Assembly: GCA_944470555.2 (NCBI GenBank)
Contig: OX104134.1
Location: forward strand, 73,712,678-73,776,677
From: Heterobilharzia americana
Taxonomy: Eukaryota > Platyhelminthes > Trematoda > Strigeidida > Schistosomatidae
Reading direction: 5' to 3'
Length of the DNA stretch: 64,000 bases
In this document: positions 1-10,440 of the stretch, one piece after another
Position numbering within the stretch: the first letter of the stretch is position 1
How the letters are laid out: the number at the start of each line of letters is the position of its first letter
Made by a program: the position numbers and the translations under genes
The notes under the pieces: model-generated
Told to the model about the DNA's origin: nothing
Databases searched by the model: none
The model's input: the letters and a program-made list of their open reading frames with translations, nothing else

Positions 1-195
1 ACATTCTTATCATTAAATCTCGTGAGTCATAACAAAAATGACAGGTCTCAGAATGGTTAGAATGAGACACAGTCACAGGCCGTCTTCGTCTTCTGGTTTT
101 TCGCAGCTCAGTGAAGCAGAAGGTACTGATGGAGGTCAGTCGCAGAAGTATTCGGTTGAGGTGTCTATTGGGTCTCAGTATCATTATATCCACGC
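1..195 (+). repeat. Dispersed repeat unit, copy 1 (truncated by the window edge)
   Basis: These bases recur at 19936-20127 with only a few differences: one substitution near the start and a 3-base indel close to the end. The two copies diverge abruptly after the hexamer CCACGC at the right side. In the second copy the unit runs into a tail like the 3' end of the RTE family-A LINE; here it does not. The long open frame through it has no recognisable protein content, so I treat it as non-coding repeat DNA. The true left end cannot be seen. Confidence 0.85.
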
Positions 196-357
196 TCGTG
201 ATTCCATTCGGTCACAACAAGCAATACATGTCCAAATCAACCTGATCAACAACGAGTTACAACCCCATCAACCAACTTCACTTTTACGTGTAGTAATCTA
301 CGCATAATCATCAATAAAAACTTAATTCTCTCAGTAACTGCGTACATGACGATGTAC

Positions 358-490
358 CAGGCAATGAGTCACACCTATTGCGTAATGGGTAATGATACTA
401 CCCGACTACCCAAACCTTGGTGGGTGGAGCAGGTTTCGAACCATAACCACCGTTTAAAGGGCGACTGCCTAAACCAAAGAGCTATAACAT
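358..490 (-). repeat. tRNA-derived SINE-like element, copy 1
   Basis: On the minus strand a B-box match GTTCGAAAC (plus positions 433-441, fits GWTCRANNC) follows an A-box-like TAGCTCTTTGG about 45 bases upstream, as in a tRNA gene, but no tRNA cloverleaf with aminoacyl stem is evident. The body, ending in a block that reads GGCAATGAGTCAC on the plus strand, is shared with 3181-3325 and 54335-54470, all on the minus strand. This is the layout of a tRNA-headed Pol III retroposon. Family name unknown. Confidence 0.6.
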
Positions 491-2484
491 AACCAAGAAA
501 CTACTCACTGTGATTCCACTACAGATGAGCACTATTTTGGATACACTAATTATCCCAAACCTGTAACCTCTCCATGTCTACTGTACTTATCGGCTATTTA
601 TTACACGTATACCATAGGACAGAACAAACTGCCAGGTAGTAAACTCGTTCTTTAATTGTAAATCATATATGACACAGGTCCCAAAGATACTTGAAGGTGT
701 CAGGTAGCAAGTTAACCTTTCGTATCCCAGCTGATATTTCATCATCAGGTTTTTTCCATTAGAGATGGAGTAACTTAACACGTAAGCGAAGTGATCAACA
801 CATCTCACTGCTGCATTATCTATCCTACATGCAAATCAGAACTGAAGCATTACCGTACACCTAACAGATGAGAAACGCTCGCCAAACATTAGGCTTTTGC
901 ATAATTTGTTCAGAAGACTGAATTTTATCAGTGCCCATCAATAATCATCCAATGATCAGATTATGAACCGTCACAAATTATAGATGAAAGTAAATTCGTC
1001 CAATTCTGTGGCAGGTTTCACACTGCATGAGTCTTTAGGCAGGTTAGACATTCAGAAAAAAAATTATCAACCAACGTAATATCCGCATTGATGTTTTAAA
1101 AAAACAGTATATTTTAAGTGCAATATATAAGAAAAAGAGAAAATGTAGATTAGTTACTGGAGCTACAATTTCCTTTTACCTAGCTTTTGGTGCTGACCAA
1201 ATCAGACCGATTATCCGTAATGAGACCAATAATCTAGAAGACTCAGCATTATATATATATGAACAAACTTCAGTGACTTAGTTCTTGTGTATAGAGGGCG
1301 CTTCTCAAGAAAATATCTACAGAACCTTTCTTTCCATTTAACATGGTTCGTGATTCAGAAATGACAATCATTAGCCTACAAAATGTTACTTGTTTACCGG
1401 CCTACATAAAACGCTAGAACACCAGTAATTTATGGACTAGTGATTCATATTAATATCGTTAGGTGTGAAGATTTACCAGGATGTGACTTAACGACTATGA
1501 GGAATCACTGTTTAGTCTAGGTCATTCGAAGCGCATGGAAAAGTAGTAAATCATGTAACGGGGGAAAAACTGTTGGTATTTGTTTTAACACACATATGTA
1601 CACGAATACTTTAGTTGGTAAAATCGAAAAAACAAAAGCTGATGCTTTATATTTTAACAAAATTATACTATACATCAAACAAAATGGTAACAATAGTTTC
1701 AAGTTGCTACTATGAAAACTTCAGTTGATTCAGATACCACCTATAGATTCATGAGAAAAACTGCCAACAGCTACAGGACCAAGTATCAAGCTAGTAAAAG
1801 AGTCCAGTTAAACAACTGCACGACCAATAATAACACAACCATTACACAGACATCAGTTAATATATAGAAACTAGCAGGTCCCTTGTAGATAAACTAGTAG
1901 CTCAATTCATTTGGAATTTTGCATTAAAAATGACCAGCATTGAAAACTACATGACATAACTGTTCAACTTCAGTGGAACCCAAAGAGATTAACTTACTGA
2001 ATATAGAGCTTAGAAGTCTTCAGTCCAAGTACCTCAAAGGTGCATGAGAAGGCACACTTTTGTAATGTGTAAGGATATATTCAAACAGTTTCTCTGAACT
2101 CTTATTTTAGTAGTTTTTCGAAGGATTTTGACCTTTTGTAGAGACCAGTCTGAAAAATTCAGAACAATAGCCTTACAACTAGACAAGCAGAGTGATGGGA
2201 AATCCCAATACAACACAATTAGAAGTAGCACAGGATCAAAAATTATAGAATATAATTAACGCAAAACACGTTCAAAATCACTCAGCTAAAAGTATGGTCT
2301 ATTCGAAAGCTAAATAGGTGAAAAACGAAGAAAACAAAAAAAATTAAAGATTTCGAGCACAATAAACAACTTTTTAAATCTCCCAATAAACGTCGAAACA
2401 AAAGATGAGAACCATAGAATACTAATAACTAAATATCTTTAGTAAAATTACTAGGTACTCGTAAAAAATATGTCACATACTCAC
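491..2484. other. Intron or downstream DNA of the LCLAT1-like gene, no gene seen
   Basis: This interval lies downstream of the donor site of the third LCLAT1-like exon. I looked on the minus strand for the C-terminal part of the acyltransferase and saw no convincing exon. The open frames here are short and lack recognisable motifs. AT-rich intronic DNA is the simplest reading. Confidence 0.5.
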
Positions 2485-2635
2485 CCAAACCAATCAGTTT
2501 CACCAAGTGTAGAAATCCTGTACTTCTAGGATGAAGCGTATAACGAAGATATGGTAAATTATTTTTCTCAGCGAAAGCGTCACTTCTGGCTATTGACCCC
2601 TTGGTCAAATTTGTACCTTCAGGAAAAATGAGCAA
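2485..2635 (-). CDS. LCLAT1: LCLAT1-like acyltransferase, third visible coding exon
   Basis: This exon carries block III of the glycerolipid acyltransferase fold, FPEGT, which binds the phosphate of the acyl acceptor, at about residues 238-242 of the assembled protein. It is followed by the family motifs AFAEKN and LHPRSTGF. It starts after a strong acceptor (TTTTGTTTTCAG) exactly in phase with exon 2 and ends at a GTGAGT donor in phase 1, so at least one more exon follows to the left. Human LCLAT1 has the same order here (LLIFPEGT, then AFAEKN, then LHPRTTGF; recalled, not searched). The enzyme class re-acylates lyso-phospholipids such as lysocardiolipin or lysophosphatidylinositol in the ER or mitochondria-associated membrane. 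AGPAT3/4/5 relatives are the alternative. Confidence 0.9.
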
Positions 2636-4009
2636 CTGAAAACAAAATAATTGATGGTAGTCAATATTTTTGTCACGAGTCACCGAAAATTATATGTCCT
2701 GTCATTTTCTCATCCAAATTTTGGTGTTCTTGATAATCTAGACAATGTTATTTAGCTAAGAGCTGGAAAGGCTTCTTCACATGATTCAGTGGCAACATTT
2801 AACTGGACCAACCATTTGAAGCAAGTGACTTTACATGATAGAAAAATTTCTGCTCTTTCACCTTCAGAATTTTTCATCCAGCTGGTTACCTTATGTTCAT
2901 GAAATCGAATTTTACGAGTGATACGCAGAATGAATATGCATCTTCACGAATAAAATACACAGATATAGAACCCTAGTTTCACTGTTTTATAATTCAGAGG
3001 GAGAGAATTTTGGACTTTTTTAGATTAGGTTTTCTGTGGAAAGTAGTAATCGAACAGCAGTGTATACCATCAAACTTCATGACTCTTTATTCTCTTTTCT
3101 CTCTCATGAAATAAATTTGTGCTCTAAATAAAATAAGAGATACGATAGGTGTGAGTCAATGAAATGCAACCTTGTTCAGTAGGCAATGAGTCACATCTAT
3201 TGTGTGAGGGCGATTGATTCTACCCAACTCCCCAGACCTCAGTAGGAGAAGCCGGGCTTGAACTCGTTACCCATCGTTTGAAAGTCATCTCCATGAACCA
3301 ATGAGGCACAGCCACAACAGATATACAGATCAGTATAGAATGCTGAACAGATGTAAATCCTATCAAGTTGCCACACTTTACAAAAGTACACAAAGGGAAC
3401 ATAGGTAGAAAAATAATGTTATTAAATAGAATAAAAAGTATATGAGAAGAGACAAGATGAGCAAAATGTTCGAAATTTTGATGATGGAGAATGTACTTAT
3501 TAACACTATTGTAATCAATCTTGAGGTTTACCCACCATATAAATAAATGTGCATGCACATAAAGAACGCAGAACTTAGCACAAGCGAATACTAAGCTAGA
3601 CAGCGACATCATACGATAACAGTGAGGAGAAATAAATAACATGAAAAGAAATAAAGAGAACACCGATATCGGCCGGAGTAAATAAAAGATTTGAAGTAAT
3701 AAGATGTTCAAGACTTAGACTAACTCAAAATGTGGATGCATCTGTGTAACTGTAACTGATTTTCAGCAGCACTCCCTTAGGTCTCTGAATATTATTTTCG
3801 TCTTAGATAGGATACAGCAACAAAGTTTATACTTCCCTACACAGCTTAGTTCAATAATTAGTAACGTGATGCATTAGTGACGCATCTTAGTCTGAAAGAG
3901 TACCGGAAATAAATAATCAGTAAGTAATTCAGAGTTTTGCTGTTAGATGAATATAGCTTATCAAAAATATGTGTATGAAAGGTATTAAAAATGCTTAAAT
4001 ACTATTCAC
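2636..4009 (-). other. LCLAT1-like intron between exons 2 and 3
   Basis: A 1.37-kb intron bounded by CAG|GTGAAT at the exon-2 donor and TTTTCAG at the exon-3 acceptor, phase 0 at both ends. It holds one tRNA-headed SINE-like copy (3181-3325). The open frame across 3220-3711 on the minus strand is hydrophobic low-complexity translation and I do not regard it as a gene. Confidence 0.75.
3181..3325 (-). repeat. tRNA-derived SINE-like element, copy 2
   Basis: The minus strand has an A-box-like TGCCTCATTGGTTCATGG and a perfect B box GTTCAAGCC (plus 3255-3263). The body aligns with 358-490, including the block GGCAATGAGTCACA and the stretch around TCTACCC. Copies differ at roughly a quarter to a third of positions by eye, so they are old and independent. 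Confidence 0.6.
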
Positions 4010-4327
4010 CTGGCAGCTATCCTGAAGTTTAAGCAAATACGATATTGTTTTCCGCAATCGTTCTTGATCTGTTGCAATACGCCGACGCAAGAATATAAAG
4101 CTACCACATTGCATTGACCAGCCAGCTCCAGGAATTTTAGCAAGAGAATCTTTCAAAATTATTTTCATTCGCTGGATAGGATTGCCTAAACCCCATACAA
4201 AAAACCAGTCCAACTGAGTCCGGTGATTGAGGAGAAATAAACAACTGCGAGGTTCACAAGATGTCGATGGTAAGACACGATCACCGAATTGACGAACACG
4301 ACAACCAAAGATTTTACATATCACAAA
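4010..4327 (-). CDS. LCLAT1: LCLAT1-like acyltransferase, second visible coding exon (catalytic HX4D)
   Basis: Encodes 106 residues from an acceptor (ATCCGTAG) to a CAG|GTGAAT donor, both phase 0. It holds the catalytic block I, NHRTQLDW, an HX4D motif with His at about residue 163 and Asp at about 168, which deprotonates the acceptor hydroxyl. This is followed by the block around KIPGAGWSMQ and FIFLRRR, which corresponds to block II of LCLAT1/AGPAT3-5. Joined to exon 1 it reads FAE|FVICKIFG, matching the family at this point. The exon starts at 4327; the first in-frame candidate initiation codon inside it is irrelevant because the frame is open across the splice. Both substrate-handling blocks are intact, so the enzyme is probably active. 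Confidence 0.93.
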
Positions 4328-4600
4328 CTACGGATAACAACAGATGAAAATGGTTATATGCAGGAATTGACAATAAAGTTAATTACCACAAAACATACAA
4401 TTTATTAGTTTCTAAGTTTGAGATTCCCACTATATAGATCCATAGTTTTTTTGTACAACGAACAACTTGAAATACAGTAAATGTCAAGAAACCACTGGGA
4501 ATCTGATCTAAACCTCAACTGGTAATTGAGTCGAATGAATTTTTATGTGCTTATCTCGCACAGTGCCAAACTATTACACCACACAATATATCCATTTACC

Positions 4601-4614
4601 ATCCACTATAAAAA
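4601..4614 (+). repeat. Target-site duplication of the family-A LINE (5' copy)
   Basis: ATCCACTATAAAAA here is repeated without mismatch at 7836-7849, directly abutting both ends of the LINE. A perfect 14-bp duplication is diagnostic of target-primed integration and suggests the insertion is recent. Confidence 0.93.
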
Positions 4615-7600
4615 ACCTCGCCTGGTTAACTAGTTTACTAGTTACTAGCCGGTCCTAAGCCCGGGTAAAGAGGGAAGGTTGGGCATAGGGCTAGCAACCC
4701 TACCCCGTAAAACAAATCTAACCGCTAAAGAAACTTCAAAGCACAAACAAAATATAAAAAATGAAAACAAACTTATTCCCCGCTGGAATCGGAGAGGCGA
4801 AATGACGCCAGTTGGTGAAAGCCTTCGGGAAGCCAATTGGCCGATGTGTCTTCTCTCGATGAAAGCGAAAGTAAACGTGGGGACATGGAATGTCCGCACG
4901 ATGTTTGAACCCAGTAAGGCAGCCCAGATTGCAAGGGAGATGAGAAGGTATAACATCGAAGTGCTTGGGATTTGCGAAAGCAGATGGAATGGGAGTGGAC
5001 TCTCCAAACTGTCAACTGGAGAATCAATAATCTACTCCGGTCACCCAGACGCCAACCACGAGCACACTGAGGGAGTGGCTATCATGATGTCCTCAAGAGC
5101 ATCGAAGGCTCTCATGCAGTGGGAACCAATCTCCTCCAGGATCATGACAGCAAGATTCAACTCAAAAGGAAGAAAGGTCACAATCATACAATGTTATGCA
5201 CCTACAAATAATGCAGAGCAAGAGAAAAAGGAGGATTTCTACAGACAACTTCAATCAACACTGGACAAGACGTCAGTTGGCGATATCAAAATTCTGATGG
5301 GCGACATGAATGCCAAACTGGGAGGGGACAACACGGGAAGAGAACTAACCATGGGTCGAGAGGCACTAGGTGAAATGAATGAGAATGGAGAATTGTTTGC
5401 AGAATTCTGCGCATTCAACGATTTGGTGATTGGAGGCAGTGTGTTCAGGCACAAAGATATCCACAAAGCGACATGGATTTCACCAGATGGACACACTAAA
5501 AATCAAATCGACTTTATCTCAATCTCAAGAAAATGGAGACGCAGTCTACTTAACACAAGGTCAAGAAGAGGAGCAGATGTAGGTTCAGACCACTACCTAG
5601 TGCAAGGAACCTTCCAAATCAAGTTAAAAGCCTTCAAGGAAGCTGGTGATAGACCTCAACCCAAGTACAACACTCGGAAACTGAAGGATGAAACTACAAA
5701 GGAGATCTTCAAGGCAGCCATCAAGACAAAATGGGAGACATCGAGCAACATCCCTGAAGAAACCTGTGTGGAAGAACACTGGAAGTCTTTGAAAGCTATG
5801 TGGAAAGAAACCTGCACAACAGTATTAGGAAGGAAGAAGAAAGAAGACAAGGAATGGATCTCGACGGATACCTGGAAGCTGATAGAGGAGAGGAGGATGG
5901 TGAAGCAGAAGATAAACCAGTGCAAGGATGCTCAACGACAAGATGAACTGAGCACAATGTATAAAACACTGGACAAAGAAGTGAAGAAGAGTGCACGCAA
6001 AGACAAAAGACACTTCTACGAAACACTGGCAAGTGAAGCAGAACAGGCTGCAGGTAAGAGAGACCTGACGACATTGTATCAAATAACCAGGTTGCTATCA
6101 GGGAAGAGACCAACACAGATGAAACCAATAAAAGATGAAGAAGGAAATTTAATTACAAAAGAAGAGAAACAGAGGAAACGATGGGCCGACCACTTCAAGA
6201 AGCTCTTGAATCGACCACCACCTGCACTTCGTCCAGAAATACCACCTGCAGCCGCTGAACTACAAGTGAACATTAATCCCCCAACGAAAATGGAAGTCCT
6301 GAACGCCATAAAGCTACTGAAATGCGGGAAAGCAGCAGGACCAGATGGAATACCGCCAGAAGCACTGAAAACAGATGCAGTGACAACAGCGGACATGCTC
6401 ACACCACTATTGCAGAAGGTGTGGAAGGAAGAGAAGGTACCTGACGATTGGAAGAAGGGTTACCTTGTCAAACTGCCGAAGAAGGGAGACCTCAGTGCTT
6501 GCAAGAACTGGCGCGGAATCACTCTCCTGTCCACCCCAAGTAAAATATTAAGCCGCATCATCCTGGAGAGGCTAAGGGATGCACTGAATTCAAAACTGCG
6601 ACCGCAACAGGCAGGCTTCAGGAAGTACAAATCATGTGCAGACCAAATTGCAACGCTTCGTATCATCATAGAACAGAGCATAGAATGGCAATCACCTCTC
6701 CACCTCAACTTCATCGACTTTGAGAAGGCCTTTGACAGCGTCGACCGAGAAGTAATTTGGAAACTGCTTCAATACTACGGAGTACCGCAAACCTTTATCC
6801 GCCTCATTCAACAACTATATGAAGATGCTACGTGCCAAGTAATCCACAATGGGAAGCTCAGTGATGCCTTTGAAGTGAAGACAGGAGTGAAATAAGGTTG
6901 CCTACTATCCCCCATGATATTCCTGATTGTGGTGGACTGGATCATGCAGCAAACAGTAGGCAGCGAGAAGAGGGGGATACACTGGACGACGGAAAAGAAC
7001 CTAGAAGACTTGGATTTCGCCGATGACTTATGCCTAATGTCACATAAACTTGAAGATCTGCAGGCAAAAACTAACAAGTTGACAGAAGAGGCAGCGAAGA
7101 CGGGACTTCAGGTGAATATAGAGAAGACAGAAGTGATGAAGATACCGCAGCACCACCATCAACAACAACAACAACAAACTCCAATCACTGTCAACGGGAG
7201 AAACTTAAAGGAAGTAACCTCCTTCACTTATCTAGGAAGCACTGTTTCAACTACAGGCGGGACGGACGAGGACGTCAAAGTCAGAATCGGAAAAGCAAGA
7301 CAGGCATTCATTAGCCTGAAACCAGTGTGGAGATCTTCTGCACTCAGCATGCGGAACAAGATATGGATTTTCAACACCAACGTCAAGTCAGTGCTCTTGT
7401 ATGGCTCAGAGACTTGGCGCGTTACGAAAGGGATTTCCAATAAACTACAGACATTCATCAACAACTGCTTACGCTCGCTGCTGAAGATCAGATGGCCAGA
7501 AAAAATAAGCAACAAGGAACTCTGGGAACGAACCAACCAAGAACCTATCACGCAACAAATATGCAGGAAGAAGTGGAGATGGATTGGCCATGCACTGAGA

Positions 7601-7835
7601 AGGCCGACTGAGGACATCACGCGTCAGGCCCTCGAGTGGAATCCCCATGGGAAGCGACGAGTTGGGCGTCTCATCTGAGGGTGACATGGAGGAGGTCGTG
7701 TGAGGAGGAAATGAGAGGTTGTGGGCTGTCGTGGGACCAGGTTCAAAAGATCTCAGAGAACAGAGGTCACTGGAGGCGTGCTACTGAAGCCCTATGTTCC
7801 ACTAGGAACCCAAGGGACTAATAATAATAATAATA
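4615..7835 (+). mobile_element. Family-A RTE-type LINE (SR2-like), near full length, copy 1
   Basis: A 3.22-kb non-LTR retrotransposon inserted antisense in the 5.07-kb first visible intron of the LCLAT1-like gene. It begins with a block (CCTCGCCTGGTTAACTAG) also found at the start of copy 2 at 16567, so the 5' end appears genuine. It encodes endonuclease plus reverse transcriptase in one frame, has almost no 3' UTR and ends in a (TAA)n tail, which is typical of the RTE clade. SR2 is the RTE-type family described from schistosomes; family identity here rests on recall. Flanked by a perfect 14-bp duplication. Confidence 0.93.
4802..7821 (+). pseudogene. Endonuclease-reverse transcriptase ORF of LINE copy 1, two lesions
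   Basis: From the ATG at 4802 the frame encodes an apurinic-type endonuclease (VGTWNVRTM start, GDMNAK, and SDHYLV catalytic His near the end), a connecting region, then a reverse transcriptase (AGPDGIPPEAL, FIDFEKAFDSVD, and FADD catalytic motif near 7015). One in-frame TAA at 6893-6895 interrupts RT just before the conserved GCLLSP block; the frame is open on both sides, so it is a single nonsense change from a glutamine codon, judged from copy 2. A 5-base insertion near 7670 then stops the frame at 7676-7678 and shifts the last ~48 residues. An ATG at 4859 is an alternative start. The product is not expected to be functional. Confidence 0.9.
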
Positions 7836-7849
7836 ATCCACTATAAAAA
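7836..7849 (+). repeat. Target-site duplication of the family-A LINE (3' copy)
   Basis: Exact repeat of 4601-4614, beginning immediately after the element's (TAA)n tail. Confidence 0.93.
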
Positions 7850-8308
7850 CAACCGGTATGCACATTTTTGATGACAAACAGTAAAAATTGAGCATTGTGG
7901 TGGGGTGCAGTCTCCTTTCGCTTGGTTTATTAGATGTACTTACTGGATTACGTTCCGGAAACAATTTATTGTCCAAAGTTATGTTATATCAAGGTAACTG
8001 CACCACTTTGAGACATGATTTACATAGTTCTAATTGTGTCTACTTCTTCTAATCTCAGCAGTAAAATTACACAACCCGATGATGGTTCACAATGCACAGT
8101 GGGTGAACTCTGCGTAGTTACATTCGACAGACAGAAGTGAATGTGCAATGAGTTGGTCAGTTTTCTCGTTTAGAAAATGGTAATCAGATTAATGATTTTC
8201 AAAGATGAGTGGAGCAGGTGTCGCATCTTGAAATAATACCATGAATCACTTGAAAAAAGATGCAACTAAACGTACTGTAACTAAATACGATTGGTTATGG
8301 TTTGATGA
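7850..8308. other. Intron DNA, no gene; contains a short dispersed motif
   Basis: Part of the LCLAT1-like first visible intron. Around 7942-7975 a stretch starting ACTGGATTACGTTCCGGA resembles the loop of the hairpin at 11731-11865 (ACTGGATAACGTTTCGGA). Nothing else recognisable. Confidence 0.5.
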
Positions 8309-8370
8309 CTAGCAGTGGAATCCAGGACGCGCATTTCGTCCTATTTGGGACTCATCAGTAAGTGATGTTG
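8309..8370 (-). ncRNA. Hammerhead ribozyme motif, minus strand (probably stem-I damaged)
   Basis: Read on the minus strand this contains CUGAUGA (plus 8352-8358), a 4-bp stem II GUCC/GGAC with loop CAAAUA, GAAA (8334-8337), and a GUC cleavage triplet (8326-8328), followed by CUGGAUUCCACUGCU. This is the schistosome hammerhead core as known from Sm-alpha-type SINEs. The 5' strand of stem I here is ACUUA rather than the CCAG needed to pair with CUGG, so stem I is broken and cleavage is doubtful. Stem III can form only 2-3 base pairs. Confidence 0.85.
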
Positions 8371-8436
8371 TTCTCAGTGAGACTCGAACCCAGTAACGAT
8401 CTCATCAAATGCTGAAACATTATTCACTAGACACGT
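8371..8436 (-). repeat. tRNA-like Pol III promoter head of a hammerhead SINE
   Basis: On the minus strand an A-box-like TAGTGAATAATG lies about 35 bases before a perfect B box GTTCGAGTC (plus 8381-8389). The text between resembles a tRNA anticodon region but has no full cloverleaf. It sits exactly between two hammerhead motifs, as expected for an Sm-alpha-like Pol III SINE that self-cleaves. Confidence 0.75.
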
Positions 8437-8490
8437 CCAGCTGACGAGTCCCATACAGGACGAAACCAGCGTCCTGGATTCTACTGCTGG
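8435..8490 (+). ncRNA. Hammerhead ribozyme motif, plus strand, core intact
   Basis: GUCCAG then CUGACGA (8441-8447), stem II GUCC/GGAC around loop CAUACA, GAAA (8462-8465), and a GUC triplet (8471-8473 with preceding G context) followed by CUGGAUUCUACUGCUGG. Stem I pairs over six bases (GUCCAG with CUGGAU, one G-U). Core residues CUGANGA and GAAA are intact. Stem III is only about 2 bp, so activity may need a dimer, as in other SINE or retrozyme hammerheads. It is the near mirror image of the minus-strand motif at 8309-8358. Confidence 0.88.
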
Positions 8491-9393
8491 TCACCAAATC
8501 AGTTTAAAATCATGAATATCCGGTAGTATATAGGCATCTGCAGAGGAGCCTATCCACCAACAGAAGTCGAGCAATTTAGCCTTGTATAGCAACGGGAAAT
8601 TACAAGTACCAAACAATAAACATGATTTGATTTATAAATTGAACAAGAGTGACAAAGTTAGGCTACTAGGCAGTTGACGAATTCCAATCGGGAAGGTACT
8701 CAATCTAGAGAATACTGATGGTCCTATTGATTACTTCCTGTCAAAGTAGTGAACCAGCTGATTTTAGAAAGTATCATCTTTTATCCGCTTCTTTAACTAT
8801 ATTTATGGTCACAGAAACAGCATAAACTGTTTCAGATACTGGTTTGTTCACAAAAAGCTGAGGGAAAGATACTTGGAATGAGCTTCTGTAACGAAGCCTA
8901 CATTGTTTACTATTTCAACATGAGTAACAAAGTTATCCGAGACATCATTTTTAATTTCTAAAACATTGATAAATTAGACCAAGTAAAGAGGAAATGGAAA
9001 ATCAACCTGAAACTTTTTCAGTCAGATAAAATATTTACATTGTTGATAAAAAGATTTTAAACCCACCTACTGGCTTCAATGTCGTAAACCAGGTTTTCTG
9101 TTCGCTTACTGTTAGAAATGACCGAGGATCTTACCAATATAACATCAAACCCTTCCTTTTAACCCATTTTTAATTATGAAAAATATATGATAAAACTACT
9201 AGTCAGATACAGGTTGGCTTATTACGTTATACGTGCTGTGTATGTGAGTCGTCTATATTACATCACTGCACAGACCGGACGTATAGTCAGGGAGAAGCAA
9301 TGACCTGAGAAGTTAAGAGACTATACCATTGATTCATATTTGCATAATCGCCACAATTACAGAACTAAGTCTGAAAACACTACATATATTTAC
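8491..9393. other. Intron DNA before the first visible LCLAT1-like exon
   Basis: No gene, RNA or mobile-element motif recognised. It ends at the exon-1 donor GAG|GTAAAT at 9394/9393. Confidence 0.5.
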
Positions 9394-9791
9394 CTCAGCA
9401 AACATTAACCAAGACGTCAGAAATAGGTCAACAAGGTAACGAAATACAGTCGGTGACAGGACAGACAGTGGGAGCAATGGACCATGAAGGAAAATCGAGC
9501 CAACATAAGCAGAAATTAGCAGCAGACTGATCCCAACTGCGCTTCGAATGCCATATGACCGATAAATAGGAAGGTCTGGTGGAATGGGCTGAGGAACACA
9601 TGACGGACATGTTTCGGGATCTTTACTAGACACAGATGATTCGGAAGCGACATTTGAATCCACACCAAGACAATTTGAACTTAGTTTCGAAATGACGAAA
9701 TTCGTCGGCTCTTGAGAATGTGTATCGCGAAAAAGGTCTTCAGACTTGTGAGGAATAATGTCCACGGGAGATGACATTTCAAGTGGACACT
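9394..9791 (-). CDS. LCLAT1: LCLAT1-like acyltransferase, first visible coding exon
   Basis: From the ATG at 9775-9777 this exon encodes 128 residues and ends at a GAG|GTAAAT donor in phase 0. Residues 1-75 are polar and low in conservation. Residues ~79-97 and ~113-126 are hydrophobic segments around the block GSIFLHGPLLPL, which corresponds to the first membrane segment of LCLAT1 (GSIF then PFLPL in the human protein, from memory). The long polar N-terminus is an addition relative to the vertebrate protein. A TTTTACAG acceptor lies 14 bases upstream of the ATG, at 9792, so the 5' UTR is either split by an intron or this is a spliced-leader trans-splice site, which schistosomes use. An upstream in-frame start is not excluded, because the frame is open to the acceptor. 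Confidence 0.85.
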
Positions 9792-10314
9792 CTGTAAAAT
9801 AAAATGCTAACGGTTAAAGGTCAATATATACAGGAATAGACTTTAAGGAGAAAAGTTTTCTTGTTTATAACTGTTTATTTGTAATCATATTCATACAATT
9901 AATCGTAACATGAAGACAAGAGTTTTCAACGAGAATTATAACAGGAAATCACTTTTTTTAAAAAGAAGTTCAGGAGTGGAAATGTCCGAAAATAATCAGT
10001 AGAAACAATTCGGAAGAAACAATCAAGCGAATAGGAACTACGTGGATATAACCCTTAAACAAGTATACAAGTCAACGCAGAACGATCCATTCGATTCGCC
10101 AAACTTCACTACATTCAATACGGACGTCAATTAGAAAAAGATATTGAAGTAAACATATTCTCACATCTCAACCAGGTGACCTTCAATTCTCTATCTACCT
10201 CAAACCAAGAGACTTTATGGATTGGCCCTACATAAGTGGTCTAGCCACCTTTAGATTTATTCTAACATACTGCTACTTCAGTTAGTGTTATGAATTGAGA
10301 TAAGTAGTGGTTCA

Positions 10315-10440
10315 GCATGCGAAACACGTTCCAGACACTTTAGTCGGTGAAGACTTACAACCTCATCAGTTGCATCACATTTTTTGTCTCCCGTCCTACA
10401 TTTAACCTCAAGACCGCCCACCGTTATTTCCCCGCACACG
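10315..10440 (-). mobile_element. Short decayed fragment of the family-B LINE
   Basis: The minus strand translates to EVVSLHRLKCLERVSHAEP, matching the family-B C-terminal block with the order VVNLHRL...LGHVL seen at 59085-59120. Only this block is recognisable. Confidence 0.6.

Noticed and set aside
1..307. 89-codon frame at the window start as a gene
   Set aside because: It follows the repeat unit also found at 19.9 kb, where the frame ends differently.
3220..3711. Minus-strand 163-codon hydrophobic frame
   Set aside because: Lies in an intron and overlaps a SINE; the hydrophobicity is what AT-rich DNA gives by chance. No homology recognised.
4645..6402. Several minus-strand frames of 80-120 codons
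   Set aside because: Shadows of the endonuclease-reverse transcriptase ORF on the plus strand.
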